Source: CAMAVH01 sp035714115
GTDB taxonomy: Bacteria; Pseudomonadota; Alphaproteobacteria; SMXQ01
Assembly: GCA_035714115.1 (NCBI GenBank)
Contig: DASTMO010000019.1
Coordinates: 1-39,968 of the forward strand
Length of the DNA stretch: 39,968 bases
Direction of reading: 5' to 3'
Positions 23,534-33,804 of the stretch are shown piece after piece; the stretch's first letter is position 1, and the number at the start of each line of letters is the position of its first letter. The notes below the pieces were generated by a model. That model did no database searches and was not told where the DNA came from. It saw only the letters and a list, made by a program, of their open reading frames with translations. The position numbers were made by a program, and so were the translations under genes.

Positions 23534-24342
23534 CAGCGGCTGTCGATATCGCGGCCGGCGCGCTCTATCTCGGGCGCGTCATGCACGAGCGTCTGCGTCC
23601 CTGCGCGCACCGCTTCACCTACCGCGTCTTCTCGCTCTATCTCGACATCGACCGCGTTGATGCGCTGGCCGAGCGTCTGCGCCTATTCTCGCGCGGCCGC
23701 TTCAATCTCTTCTCCTTTCATGAGAAGGATCACGGCCCGCGCGACGGCTCGGCCCTGCGGCCGTGGGTTGAGCGCCATCTGGCGGCGCAGGGCGTCGCTT
23801 TGGACGGCGGCGCGATCCGCCTGCTGTGTTTCCCGCGCATCCTCGGCTACGTCTTCAATCCGCTGAGCGTCTATTTCTGCCACGGGCCGGCGGGCGATTT
23901 GCGTGCCGCGCTCTATGAAGTGCGCAACACCTTCGGCCAGAGCCATTGCTATCTGTTGCGCGTGCCGGCGGGCCATGCGCCGGGCGCGATGATCGAGCAG
24001 ACGGCGCAGAAATGCTTTCACGTTTCGCCGTTCCTGGCGCTGCAAGGCGCTTATCGTTTCCGCTTGCGCGAACCGGGCGATGTCCTGTCGCTGACCATCC
24101 GCGAAAGCGACGAGGACGGCGATATGCTCCTCGCCTGCCACGCGGCGCGGCGTTCCGAGCTTAGCGACGGCGCGCTCCTGAAGGCTTTCGTCACCCATCC
24201 CTTGATGACGCTGAAAGTCATCGCGGCGATTCATTGGGAAGCCCTGCGGCTGTGGCGCAAGGGCGCGACGTTCTATCGTCTGCCGCCGATGCCCGCCGAA
24301 ACCGTCACCGCCGGACGCGACGTGACGGAGCTGCGCCGATGA
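23530..24342 (+). CDS. DUF1365 domain protein
   Basis: 270-residue protein covering the whole DUF1365 family. Visible motifs are GALYLGRVMHERLRP, HRFTYRVFSLYLDID, FNLFSFHEKDHGPRDG, IRLLCFPRILGYVFNPLSVYFC (about 97–118) and YEVRNTFGQSHCYLL; HPLMTLKVIAAIHWEALRLW near the C terminus may associate with the membrane. No catalytic role is established. It is translationally coupled on both sides (ATGA with the flavoprotein and ATGA with the CFA-like gene), so it almost surely works in the same lipid-modifying pathway under RpoE control. Confidence 0.92.
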   Translation: MTAAVDIAAGALYLGRVMHERLRPCAHRFTYRVFSLYLDIDRVDALAERLRLFSRGRFNLFSFHEKDHGPRDGSALRPWVERHLAAQGVALDGGAIRLLCFPRILGYVFNPLSVYFCHGPAGDLRAALYEVRNTFGQSHCYLLRVPAGHAPGAMIEQTAQKCFHVSPFLALQGAYRFRLREPGDVLSLTIRESDEDGDMLLACHAARRSELSDGALLKAFVTHPLMTLKVIAAIHWEALRLWRKGATFYRLPPMPAETVTAGRDVTELRR

Positions 24343-25565
24343 CCACTGAACGTGAGACGGCGACGCGCCGCGCCCCGGCGAGCGCTTTGATGCGCGCCTT
24401 CCTGTCGCTGGCCGGCGCGATCGCCTGCGGCCGCCTCAGCATCGAGACGCCGGGCGGCGAGATCCATCGCATCGCCGCGCCGTCGCCCGGCCCCGAAGCC
24501 GATTTGGTGATCCATGACGAGCGCGCGCTGCGTCGCCTGTTCGCCGGCGGCAAGCTCGCCTTCGCCGAGGCTTACATGGACGGCGATTGGTCGAGCGAGA
24601 ATCTCGCAGGCCTGATCGAGCTGGGTGCGCGCAACGAGCATATTCTCGCGCCGGCCTGGTCGGTGCGCACGGCCGTGGTCGCCTGGCACGCGCTGCTCAA
24701 CCGCGCGCGCCACCTCATCGCCAACCGCAATTCGCGCAGCGGCTCCAAGCGCAACATCGCTAGCCATTACGATCTCGGCAACGGCTTCTATCGCCAATGG
24801 CTCGATCCGACGATGACCTATTCCTCGGCGATTTTCGATGGGACTGAGCAGCCTTTGCAGGACGCGCAGATCGCCAAATGGCGGCGTATCGCCGACATGG
24901 CCGATCTGCGGCCGGGCCAGCGCGTGCTGGAGATCGGCTGCGGCTGGGGCGGTTTCGCGCGCTTCGCCGCGCGCGAGCGCGGCTGCGAGGTCGTCGGCCT
25001 TACTCTGTCGCAGGCGCAGCGCGAATGGGCGCTGGCGGAGATCGCCCGCGAAGGCCTGCAGGACAGGATCGACATCCGCCTGCAGGATTATCGCGACGTC
25101 GCCGGCAGCTTCGATCGCATCGTCTCGATCGAGATGTTCGAGGCGGTCGGCGAAGCCTATTGGCCGGCGTTCTACGACACGTTGCGCGCGCGCCTTGCGC
25201 CCGGCGGCATCGCCGCGCTGCAGATCATCACCATCGCCGACGCGGATTATGCCGAATATCGCGAGTCGGTGGACTTCATCCAGCGCTACATCTTCCCCGG
25301 CGGCATGCTGCCGTCGCCGACGATTCTCAGCGGCCTCGCCGCGCGCGCCGGCTTGCGCGAGATCGGCCATCACGCTTTCGGGCTCGATTATGCGCGCACG
25401 CTGGAGATCTGGCGCGAACGGTTTGATGCCGCTTGGGGCGCGATCGCGCCGCTCGGCTTCGATGCGCGCTTTCGCCGCATGTGGCGCTATTACCTGGCCT
25501 ATTGCGAAGGCGGGTTCCGTGCCGGCACGATCGACGTGCGCCAGCTCGCGCTGCAGAAGCCTTAA
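24339..25565 (+). CDS. CFA-synthase-family fatty-acyl methyltransferase
   Basis: 408-residue S-adenosylmethionine-dependent enzyme acting on unsaturated phospholipid acyl chains. It shows ASHYDLGNGFYRQWLDPTMT (141–160), the SAM motif EIGCGWGGF (198–206), EMFEAVG (265–271) and YIFPGGMLPS (317–326). An ungapped comparison with E. coli Cfa around these anchors gives S163 for Cys139, E268 for Glu239 and Q295 for His266. Two of the residues forming the bicarbonate site needed for cyclopropane formation are therefore changed. A Gln at the His position is, as I recall, also seen in actinobacterial UfaA1/BfaB-type methyltransferases. I infer a methyl or methylene transferase rather than a true cyclopropane synthase. 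Third gene of the RpoE-controlled operon, starting ATGA at the DUF1365 stop and ending 3 bases from the convergent SDR gene. Confidence 0.88.
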   Translation: MTTERETATRRAPASALMRAFLSLAGAIACGRLSIETPGGEIHRIAAPSPGPEADLVIHDERALRRLFAGGKLAFAEAYMDGDWSSENLAGLIELGARNEHILAPAWSVRTAVVAWHALLNRARHLIANRNSRSGSKRNIASHYDLGNGFYRQWLDPTMTYSSAIFDGTEQPLQDAQIAKWRRIADMADLRPGQRVLEIGCGWGGFARFAARERGCEVVGLTLSQAQREWALAEIAREGLQDRIDIRLQDYRDVAGSFDRIVSIEMFEAVGEAYWPAFYDTLRARLAPGGIAALQIITIADADYAEYRESVDFIQRYIFPGGMLPSPTILSGLAARAGLREIGHHAFGLDYARTLEIWRERFDAAWGAIAPLGFDARFRRMWRYYLAYCEGGFRAGTIDVRQLALQKP

Positions 25566-25568
25566 GCC

Positions 25569-26336
25569 TTAACGCAGCAATTTCTTCGTTGCCGCGAAGA
25601 ACAGCGGATAGGGCAGCACGCGCAGCAGCTTCATGATGATGGCGAAGCGGCGCGGGAAAGCGATCTCGAAGCGTTCGCTGTCCAGCCCGGCGAGGATGTG
25701 CTCCGCCGCCGCCTCGGCCGAAATGATCATCGGCATGGGAAAATCGTTCTTGGCGGTGAGCGGCGTCTCGACGAAGCCGGGATTGATCAGCTGCAACGTC
25801 ACGCCGGCGCGCGCGCATTCCGGGCGCAGCGCCTCGCACATGGCGATCGTCGCCGCCTTCGAGGCGCTGTAGGCCGCCGCCGAGGGCAGGCCGCGATAGC
25901 CGGCGACGGAGGACACCACGGCGATGCGGCCCGAACGGCGCGCCAGCATGACCGGCAGCAGGGCTTCGAGACCATGGGCGACACCCATCAGATTGACGGC
26001 GATCAGCTTGCGCACAGTCGCGCTTTTGAAATCGGCCGCGCCCATGGGCAGGTGGGTGCCGGCGTTGAGGATCGCCTGGGCGAGCGGGCCGTGTTCCGCC
26101 TCGATGCGGGCCAGGGCATCGGGCATGGCCGAGGGATTGATCACATCCAGCGGCATGGCCTCGATGCGGCCCGGCAGGCCGCGCGCCGCGCCGCCCAGCA
26201 GATTCAGCTTCGCCCCGTCGCGCGCCGAAGCGATCACCAGGCGGCCGCGCCGGGCATAGGCCAGGGCCACCGCCCGGCCGATGCCGCTGCTGGCGCCCGT
26301 GATCCAGATTGGCCCGGATTTCTCGATCGCTGCCAT
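25569..26336 (-). CDS. Short-chain dehydrogenase/reductase (SDR)
   Basis: 255-residue classical SDR. The cofactor motif is TGASSGIG (13–20), NAG is at 91–93, and the catalytic residues are N115, S143, Y156 and K160 with the standard S-x12-Y-x3-K spacing. A basic residue at the end of beta-2 (SARDGAK) would allow NADP(H). The C-terminal tail FAIIMKLLRVLPYPLFFAATKK is hydrophobic and basic, which suggests membrane contact and a lipid substrate. AAAGGCGG precedes the ATG. It converges on the CFA-like gene with a 3-base gap and has its own RpoE-type promoter candidate, so I place it in the same lipid-modification regulon. Confidence 0.9.
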   Translation of the reverse strand: MAAIEKSGPIWITGASSGIGRAVALAYARRGRLVIASARDGAKLNLLGGAARGLPGRIEAMPLDVINPSAMPDALARIEAEHGPLAQAILNAGTHLPMGAADFKSATVRKLIAVNLMGVAHGLEALLPVMLARRSGRIAVVSSVAGYRGLPSAAAYSASKAATIAMCEALRPECARAGVTLQLINPGFVETPLTAKNDFPMPMIISAEAAAEHILAGLDSERFEIAFPRRFAIIMKLLRVLPYPLFFAATKKLLR

Positions 26337-26378
26337 GAAACGCCGCCTTTGACCGATAAATCAATTTGTTAGCGCGTT

Positions 26379-26404
26379 TACGAAGAATCGTCGGGGCTGG
26401 ATGA
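26379..26404 (-). promoter_or_regulatory. Probable ECF11 (RpoE) promoter for the SDR gene
   Basis: On the minus strand, TCATCC (26404–26399), exactly 16 bases, then CGTA (26382–26379). One mismatch to TGATCC-N16-CGTA, placed 43 bases before the SDR ATG. The position and spacing agree with the two exact copies 4.3 kb away. Confidence 0.6.
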
Positions 26405-26584
26405 GAAGATGATTTTCCCATCGGCCGATAGGCCCGGAATGCAGTCCTAGAAGGCCGAAATCCGCCATGGACATCAGGGGCCGCTTTGCTTATGACACGT
26501 CCATCTCGCGCCGTTCTCGCATCTGTCTTCGTGGCCCAAACCGGGCCGGCGAACCTGCTGAAAACGGCCCTTTAGGAGGATAAT

Positions 26585-28597
26585 TTGCCGCAGGGTGAAG
26601 TCTTGGGAGCCCAAAACCCGTCCGTTGGGCACCAGGAGATGGCGAACGCCATCCGCGCGCTCGCCATGGACGCCGTCGAGGCCGCCAATTCCGGCCATCC
26701 GGGCATGCCGATGGGCATGGCCGACGTCGCCACGGTCCTTTTCACCCGCTTTTTGAAGTTCGATCCGGCCGATCCGGCCTGGCCCGACCGCGACCGCTTC
26801 GTGCTGTCCGCCGGCCATGGCTCGATGCTGATCTATTCGCTGCTCCATCTGACCGGCTATCCCGACATGACCATGGCGGAGCTCAAGCGCTTCCGTCAGC
26901 TCGGCGCCAAGACCGCCGGCCATCCGGAATATGGCCACGCCCAGGGCATCGAGACGACCACCGGCCCGCTCGGCCAGGGCATCGCCAACGCCGTCGGCAT
27001 GGCCATGGCGGAAAAGCTGCTCGCCGCGCGCTACGGCAAGGATGTCGTCGACCATTTCACTTACGTGATCGCCGGCGACGGCTGCCTGATGGAAGGCATC
27101 AGCCACGAGGCGATCTCGCTGGCCGGCCATCTCAAGCTCGGCAAGCTGATCGTCCTGTTCGATGACAACAAGATCTCGATCGACGGCCCGACCTCGCTCT
27201 CCGTGTCGGACGACCAGATCGCCCGCTTCAATGCTTCGGGCTGGGACGCCGTCGCCGTCGACGGCCATGATCCGGAGGCGGTCGCTAAGGCCATCGCCGC
27301 CGCGCAGAAAACCGCGACGCCGTCGCTCATCGCTTGCCGCACCACTATCGGTTACGGCGCGCCCAAGAAGGGCGGCACCTCCGCGACCCACGGTTCGCCG
27401 CTCGGCGCCGAAGAAGTGGCCGGCGCGCGCGCCAAGCTCGGCTGGAGCGCCGCGCCCTTCGAGATTCCCGCGCCGATCCTCGCCGCCTGGCGTGCCGCCG
27501 GCGCGCGCGGCGCCGGCCCGCGCAAGGCCTGGAGCGAGCGTTTCGCCAATCTCGAACCCAACAAGCAGGTCGAGTTCAACCGCGCCCAGAAGGGCGATCT
27601 GCCGAAGAATCTCGAGCAGGTGGTGAACGACTACAAGAAGTCGCTCGCCGAGAAGCCGCCGACCTGGGCGACCCGCAAGTCGTCGCAGGAAGCGCTCGAA
27701 GTGATCACCGCCGCCGTGCCGGAAATGATCGGCGGCTCGGCTGATCTCACCGGCTCGAACAACACCAAGTCGAAGGTGCAGGCGCCGATCACGCCGGACG
27801 ATTTCTCCGGCCGTTACGTCTATTACGGCGTGCGCGAGCACGGCATGGCCGCGGCGATGAACGGCATGGCGCTGCATGGCGGCATCATTCCTTACGGCGG
27901 CACCTTCCTGGTCTTCACCGACTATTGCCGCCCGTCGATCCGCCTCTCCGCCTTGATGGGCCTGCGCGTCGTCTATGTCATGACGCACGATTCCATCGGC
28001 CTTGGCGAAGACGGCCCGACGCACCAGCCGGTCGAGCATCTCGCCGCGCTGCGCGTCATCCCGAACCTGCTGACCTTCCGCCCGGCCGACGCGGTCGAGA
28101 GCGCCGAATGCTGGCTCGCCGCCTTGCAGCAGAGCAAGCGTCCCTCGGTGCTGGCCCTCTCGCGTCAGAACCTGCCGGCGGTACGCACCACCCATGTGGC
28201 CGACAATCTCTGCGCCAAGGGCGGCTATGTACTGAAGGACGCCGAAGGCCCGCGCCGCGCGACGATCTTCGCCACCGGCTCGGAAGTGCAGATCGCGCTC
28301 GAAGCGCGCGAGAAGTTGCAGTCCGAAGGCGTCGGCACCGCCGTCGTCTCCATGCCCTGCTGGGAACTTTTCGACGCGCAGGACGCTTCTTATCGCGCGC
28401 AAGTGCTCGGCGAGAACACGGCGCGCGTCGCCGTCGAAGCGGCCAGTACCTTCGGCTGGGAGCGCTATGTCGGCGACAAGGGCGCGGTGGTCGGCATGAC
28501 CACGTTCGGCGCCTCGGCCCCGGCGGAAGAGCTCTACAAGCATTTCGGCGTCACGGCGGACGCCGTGACGCAAAAGGTGCGCGAGCGCCTGAAATAG
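26585..28597 (+). CDS. tkt: Transketolase
   Basis: 670-residue thiamine-diphosphate enzyme transferring two-carbon units between sugar phosphates in the pentose-phosphate and Calvin cycles. Motifs include AANSGHPGMPMGMAD (34–47), DRFVLSAGHGSML, GPLGQGIANAVGMA, the ThDP/metal motif VIAGDGCLMEGISHEA, DDNKISIDG, and in the middle domain VREHGMAAAMNGMALHGG and THDSIGLGEDGPTHQPVEHLA. Full length for the family. The start is a TTG at 26585 with a strong AGGAGG 5 bases upstream; ATGs further in would remove conserved sequence. It leads into gap and pgk on the same strand, a common alphaproteobacterial arrangement. No promoter was convincingly identified in the 248-base gap upstream. Confidence 0.96.
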   Translation: MPQGEVLGAQNPSVGHQEMANAIRALAMDAVEAANSGHPGMPMGMADVATVLFTRFLKFDPADPAWPDRDRFVLSAGHGSMLIYSLLHLTGYPDMTMAELKRFRQLGAKTAGHPEYGHAQGIETTTGPLGQGIANAVGMAMAEKLLAARYGKDVVDHFTYVIAGDGCLMEGISHEAISLAGHLKLGKLIVLFDDNKISIDGPTSLSVSDDQIARFNASGWDAVAVDGHDPEAVAKAIAAAQKTATPSLIACRTTIGYGAPKKGGTSATHGSPLGAEEVAGARAKLGWSAAPFEIPAPILAAWRAAGARGAGPRKAWSERFANLEPNKQVEFNRAQKGDLPKNLEQVVNDYKKSLAEKPPTWATRKSSQEALEVITAAVPEMIGGSADLTGSNNTKSKVQAPITPDDFSGRYVYYGVREHGMAAAMNGMALHGGIIPYGGTFLVFTDYCRPSIRLSALMGLRVVYVMTHDSIGLGEDGPTHQPVEHLAALRVIPNLLTFRPADAVESAECWLAALQQSKRPSVLALSRQNLPAVRTTHVADNLCAKGGYVLKDAEGPRRATIFATGSEVQIALEAREKLQSEGVGTAVVSMPCWELFDAQDASYRAQVLGENTARVAVEAASTFGWERYVGDKGAVVGMTTFGASAPAEELYKHFGVTADAVTQKVRERLK

Positions 28598-28697
28598 TCA
28601 CGTGACGGGGCCGCGCGCGGCCCGAACAATGACCATCGGCCTGCCGCTCTTGATGACCTCGGCGCGGCGGCCGTAACCGAAGAACTGGAGGATGGCT

Positions 28698-29705
28698 ATG
28701 ACGGTGCGTGTGGCGATCAATGGTTTCGGCCGTATCGGTCGCCTGGTGTTGCGTGCGATTCACGAGCAGAACCGCAAGGACATCGAAGTGGTGGCGATCA
28801 ACGATCTCGGTTCGGTCGCCGACAACGCGCATCTGCTGCGCTACGACACGGCGCACGGCCGCTTCCCCGGCGAGGTCAAGCTCACCGCCGACGGCATCGA
28901 CATCGGCCGCGGCAACATCAAGGTGTTCGCCGAGAAGGATCCCTCCAAGCTGCCGTGGAAGGACATGAACATCGACGTGCTCGCCGAATGCACGGGCATC
29001 TTCACCGACCGCGCCGCGGCGACGAAGCATCTCGATGCCGGCGCCAAGCGCGTGCTGATCTCCGCCCCGGCGACGAATGAAGACATCACCGTCGTCTACG
29101 GCGTGAACCACGACAAGCTGGTCAAAGACCACCGCATCATCTCCAACGCCTCCTGCACGACGAACTGCCTCGCGCCGCTCGCCTACGCGCTGCACAACAC
29201 CGTCGGCATCGAGCGCGCCTTCATGACCACGGTGCATTCCTACACCGGCGATCAGCGCCTGCAGGACATGCTGCATAAGGACCGCCGCCGCGCCCGCGCC
29301 GCCGCCATGTCGATGATCCCCACCTCGACCGGCGCCGCCAAGGCCGTCTCGCTCGTGCTGCCGGAGCTCAAGGGCAAGATCGACGGCACCTCGGTGCGCG
29401 TGCCGACCATCAACGTCTCGATGGTCGATCTCACCTTCACCGCCAAGCGCGACGTGACGGTGGAAGACATCCACGCCGCCATCGCTGAATATGCCAACGG
29501 CCGCCTCAAGGGCATCCTGAACGTCACCGACGAGCCGCTGGTCTCGACCGACTTCAACCACGACCCGGCCAGCTCCACCTACGACAAGATGGAGACTCAG
29601 GTCATAGACAAGCGCCTGGTGCGCGTACTGTCCTGGTACGACAACGAGTGGGGCTTCTCGAACCGCATGGTCGACGTCGCCGGCCTCGTCGGCAAGCTGG
29701 GCTGA
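28698..29705 (+). CDS. gap: Glyceraldehyde-3-phosphate dehydrogenase
   Basis: 335-residue type I GAPDH, which oxidises glyceraldehyde 3-phosphate to 1,3-bisphosphoglycerate. The NAD(P) motif is INGFGRIGR (7–15), the catalytic cysteine is C153 in SNASCTTNCLAP and the assisting histidine is H180 (TTVHSYTGDQ). PTSTGAAKAV and WYDNEWGFSNRM are also present. INDL at 34–37 places an Asp near the adenine ribose, favouring NAD. The ATG at 28698 (MTVRVAING) has GGAGG at 6 bases; an ATG at 28692 overlaps that site and is unlikely. It lies 100 bases after tkt and 13 bases before pgk. A GC palindrome (28608–28623) in the tkt–gap gap lacks a T run. Confidence 0.96.
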   Translation: MTVRVAINGFGRIGRLVLRAIHEQNRKDIEVVAINDLGSVADNAHLLRYDTAHGRFPGEVKLTADGIDIGRGNIKVFAEKDPSKLPWKDMNIDVLAECTGIFTDRAAATKHLDAGAKRVLISAPATNEDITVVYGVNHDKLVKDHRIISNASCTTNCLAPLAYALHNTVGIERAFMTTVHSYTGDQRLQDMLHKDRRRARAAAMSMIPTSTGAAKAVSLVLPELKGKIDGTSVRVPTINVSMVDLTFTAKRDVTVEDIHAAIAEYANGRLKGILNVTDEPLVSTDFNHDPASSTYDKMETQVIDKRLVRVLSWYDNEWGFSNRMVDVAGLVGKLG

Positions 29706-29718
29706 GAGGTCTGACGCA

Positions 29719-30930
29719 GTGCCGCAGTTCAACACCATCGATAAAGCTCCCATCGCCGGCAAGCGCGTCGTCGTCCGCGTGGACCTCAACGTGCCGATGA
29801 AGAACGGCAAGGTGACCGACTACACGCGCATCGAGCGTCTCGCCTCGACCGTGAAGGAGATCGCCGACAAGGGCGGCAAGCTGGTGTTGCTGTCGCATTT
29901 CGGCCGCCCCAAAGGACCGGATCCTGAGCAGTCGCTGAAGCCGCTGGTCGAGCCGCTGTCGCAGGCGCTCGGCCGGCCGGTCATCTTCGTGAAGGATTGC
30001 ATCGGCGCCGAAGCCGAAGCGGTCGCCGCCAAGCTCAAGCCGGGCGAAGTGGCGCTGATGGAAAATCTGCGCTTCCATGCCGGCGAAGAGAAGAACGACG
30101 CCGCCTTCGCCAAGGGTCTCGCCGCGCTCGGCGATCTCTATGTCGACGACGCCTTCTCGACGTCTCACCGCGCTCATGCCTCGATCGAGGCGATCACGCA
30201 TTATCTGCCGGCCTTCGCCGGTCGCCTGATGCAGGCCGAGCTCGAAGCGCTCGGCGCGGCGCTGGAAAAGCCCGATCGTCCGCTCGCGGCGGTGGTCGGC
30301 GGCTCGAAGGTCTCGACCAAGCTCGAGCTGCTCGGCAATCTCTCCAAGAAGGTCGACCGCCTGATCATCGGCGGCGGCATGGCCAACACCTTCCTCTTCG
30401 CCATGGGCGCGCCGATCGGCAAGTCGCTGTGCGAGAAGGAGATGGCCGCCACCGCGCTCGAGATCATGAAGACGGCGCGCGCCGGCGGCTGCGAATTCGT
30501 GCTGCCGGTCGATGTCGTCGTGGCGCGCGAAGTGAAGCCCGGCGCGGCCCATGAGACTGTGCCGGTCGGCCAGGTGCCGGACGACGCGATGATCCTCGAC
30601 ATCGGTCCGGCCAGCATCAAAGCGCTGGAGAAGCTGTTCGGCGATTGCCGCACCCTGGTGTGGAACGGCCCCTTCGGCGTGTTCGAAGTGCCGCCGTTCG
30701 ACGCCGGCACCAACGCGGTCGCCAACATCGCCGCCAAGCTGACCCACCAGGGCAAGCTGGTGAGCATCGCCGGCGGCGGCGACACCGTCGCCGCGCTCGG
30801 CCATGCCGGCGTCAGCGAAGCTTTCAGCTACATCTCGACGGCGGGCGGCGCCTTCCTCGAATGGCTCGAAGGCAAGGAGCTGCCGGGCGTGAAGGCGCTG
30901 GAGAAGGCGGCCGAGAAGGTCGTCGCCTAA
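29719..30930 (+). CDS. pgk: Phosphoglycerate kinase
   Basis: 403-residue kinase converting 1,3-bisphosphoglycerate and ADP to 3-phosphoglycerate and ATP, and the reverse in the Calvin cycle. It has the PGK signature KRVVVRVDLNVPM (15–27), SHFGRPKG (59–66), LMENLRFHAGEEKND, DDAFSTSHRAHAS, the hinge and nucleotide region VVGGSKVSTKLELL, and the C-terminal GGGDTVAALGHAG and TAGGAFLEWLEG. Full length. It starts with a GTG, with GAGAGG about 9 bases upstream. Directly follows gap and is surely co-transcribed. It ends 4 bases from the convergent azlD gene, with no visible terminator between them. Confidence 0.96.
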   Translation: MPQFNTIDKAPIAGKRVVVRVDLNVPMKNGKVTDYTRIERLASTVKEIADKGGKLVLLSHFGRPKGPDPEQSLKPLVEPLSQALGRPVIFVKDCIGAEAEAVAAKLKPGEVALMENLRFHAGEEKNDAAFAKGLAALGDLYVDDAFSTSHRAHASIEAITHYLPAFAGRLMQAELEALGAALEKPDRPLAAVVGGSKVSTKLELLGNLSKKVDRLIIGGGMANTFLFAMGAPIGKSLCEKEMAATALEIMKTARAGGCEFVLPVDVVVAREVKPGAAHETVPVGQVPDDAMILDIGPASIKALEKLFGDCRTLVWNGPFGVFEVPPFDAGTNAVANIAAKLTHQGKLVSIAGGGDTVAALGHAGVSEAFSYISTAGGAFLEWLEGKELPGVKALEKAAEKVVA

Positions 30931-30934
30931 TTTT

Positions 30935-31288
30935 CTAAAGCAGTCCGGCGGTGCGCAAGGTCGCGAGCAGCGCCAGCGCTGCCGCGCCGATCAGCACGGC
31001 CGCCAGCGTATTGCGCTTCAAAATGAACAGTGCCGCGAGCGCCAACGCGCTGGCGATCACGCGGTCGATCAGCGGCGCGGCCGCCAGCGGCCCTTCCGGC
31101 ATCATCAGCATGCGCGCGATCAGCGCTGCCAGCATGGCGTAGGACACGCAAGTGACCCAGCGCAGCACGGGGCTGTCGAGCGCGACGCGGCCCGACAGCC
31201 AGACGCCGAGGCCGCGCCAGACGTAAGAGCCGAGGCCGGCGGCGACGATCAGCGCGAAGAGCCACAGATCGCTGTGCTGCGTCGTCAT
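30935..31288 (-). CDS. azlD: AzlD-family branched-chain amino acid export subunit
   Basis: 117-residue membrane protein with about four spans (LWLFALIVAAGLGSYVWRGLGVWL, VTCVSYAMLAALIARMLMM, IDRVIASALALAALFIL, TLAAVLIGAAALALLATL). AzlD-type proteins pair with AzlC in exporters of branched-chain amino acids and some analogues. Its ATG overlaps the AzlC stop as ATGA. Family is judged from size, topology and the AzlC partner; substrate specificity is not readable from sequence. Confidence 0.85.
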   Translation of the reverse strand: MTTQHSDLWLFALIVAAGLGSYVWRGLGVWLSGRVALDSPVLRWVTCVSYAMLAALIARMLMMPEGPLAAAPLIDRVIASALALAALFILKRNTLAAVLIGAAALALLATLRTAGLL

Positions 31289-32067
31289 CGTGTCGGCTCC
31301 GACGGCTCTTCGGGCTCGGCCGGCGTGACGCGGCCGCCGAACTTCTCGCCGATCAGAAAGGCGATGCTGCCGCCGCCGACGCCGCCGGCGATCAGGCTCC
31401 AGTCGGGAAAGAAGGGATGCACGGCGAGGCCGATGGCCGCGCCGGCGAGGATCGCGGCGATGTTGCCCGCGCCCTTCACGTCGGCGCTGAACACCAGCAG
31501 GAAGAACAGCGGATTGATGAAGACGAACGCGAGCTTGAGCGTCGTCGGCAGCGCGCTCGCCGCGCCGTAGCCGAGGATGGTGCCGAACAGCGAGACGCCA
31601 ATGCAGGACATGCCGAAGCCGTAGAGCCAGGGCAGGCGCTGCTGCATCGGCAGCAGCGGCATGACGCGCATCGAGCCGGTCCAGAAGGTCAGCGCAATGA
31701 ATTGGCCGAGGCCGTAAAGCGCCGCCGTGCGCTTGACGCCGCGCTCGTGCGTGCGCAGATACGCGAACAGCGGCATGGTCATCGGCAGGAAGCGGGCGTT
31801 GATCAGGCTGACGGCGACGACGATGGCGAGGAAGTCGGCGCCAAGCGCCTGCATCTCGGCGAGCGCCATCTGGCCCGGCACCGCCCAGATGGTGACGGTC
31901 GAGAGCAGCGACAGCGGCAGGTTGATGCCGAGCTCGCGGGCCAGCGCGCCGAAGCCGATGAAGCTGGCGATCAGCGCCAGGCCGGGCGCGCCGAAGGCGG
32001 CGATCAGGCCGGCGCGCCAAGCGTCGAGGGCTGAAGTGCTGCCGGGGGGCGGCAGGTGGTAGGTCAT
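31285..32067 (-). CDS. azlC: AzlC-family branched-chain amino acid permease
   Basis: 260-residue inner-membrane protein with about seven to eight spans. Family features are the N-terminal FGAPGLALIASFIGFGALARELG, the TIWAVPGQMALAEM loop (about 58–71), the VSLINARFLPMTMPL motif (about 86–100) and TFWTGSMRVMPL. AzlC with AzlD exports branched-chain amino acids. The C terminus ends in an acidic, Pro/Glu-rich tail (TPAEPEEPSEPTR). The gene is first in a two-gene operon convergent with pgk. Confidence 0.9.
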   Translation of the reverse strand: MTYHLPPPGSTSALDAWRAGLIAAFGAPGLALIASFIGFGALARELGINLPLSLLSTVTIWAVPGQMALAEMQALGADFLAIVVAVSLINARFLPMTMPLFAYLRTHERGVKRTAALYGLGQFIALTFWTGSMRVMPLLPMQQRLPWLYGFGMSCIGVSLFGTILGYGAASALPTTLKLAFVFINPLFFLLVFSADVKGAGNIAAILAGAAIGLAVHPFFPDWSLIAGGVGGGSIAFLIGEKFGGRVTPAEPEEPSEPTR

Positions 32068-32133
32068 GGAACGGAAACGGTTGCTGCGGCCGATGGAACA
32101 GGCAATCTAGCCTCGTTCGGCGGCGATGAGCAA

Positions 32134-32154
32134 AGCCGCTTGCGCAAAGCGGCT
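32134..32154 (-). terminator. Hairpin terminator after the PAS kinase gene
   Basis: A perfect 8-bp stem (AGCCGCTT / AAGCGGCT) with a five-base loop lies 19 bases past the kinase stop on the minus strand and is followed by TTTGC. It fits a short intrinsic terminator separating the kinase from azlC. Confidence 0.5.
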
Positions 32155-32172
32155 ATGCGCAGGTCGGCGGGA

Positions 32173-33790
<1,618 letters not shown>

Positions 33791-33804
<14 letters not shown>

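Noticed and set aside
26474..28573. 699-codon open frame on the minus strand
   Set aside because: Entirely antisense to tkt, which has all transketolase motifs; the antisense product is Arg/Gly-rich and featureless.
28608..28623. GGGCCGCG/CGCGGCCC palindrome between tkt and gap as a terminator
   Set aside because: It has essentially no loop and no T tract. The genes are likely read as one unit or from a gap promoter that I cannot identify.
28551..30804. Two long open frames antisense to gap and pgk
   Set aside because: Both sense genes are full length with catalytic residues in place. The antisense products are His/Asp/Gly/Arg-rich shadows.
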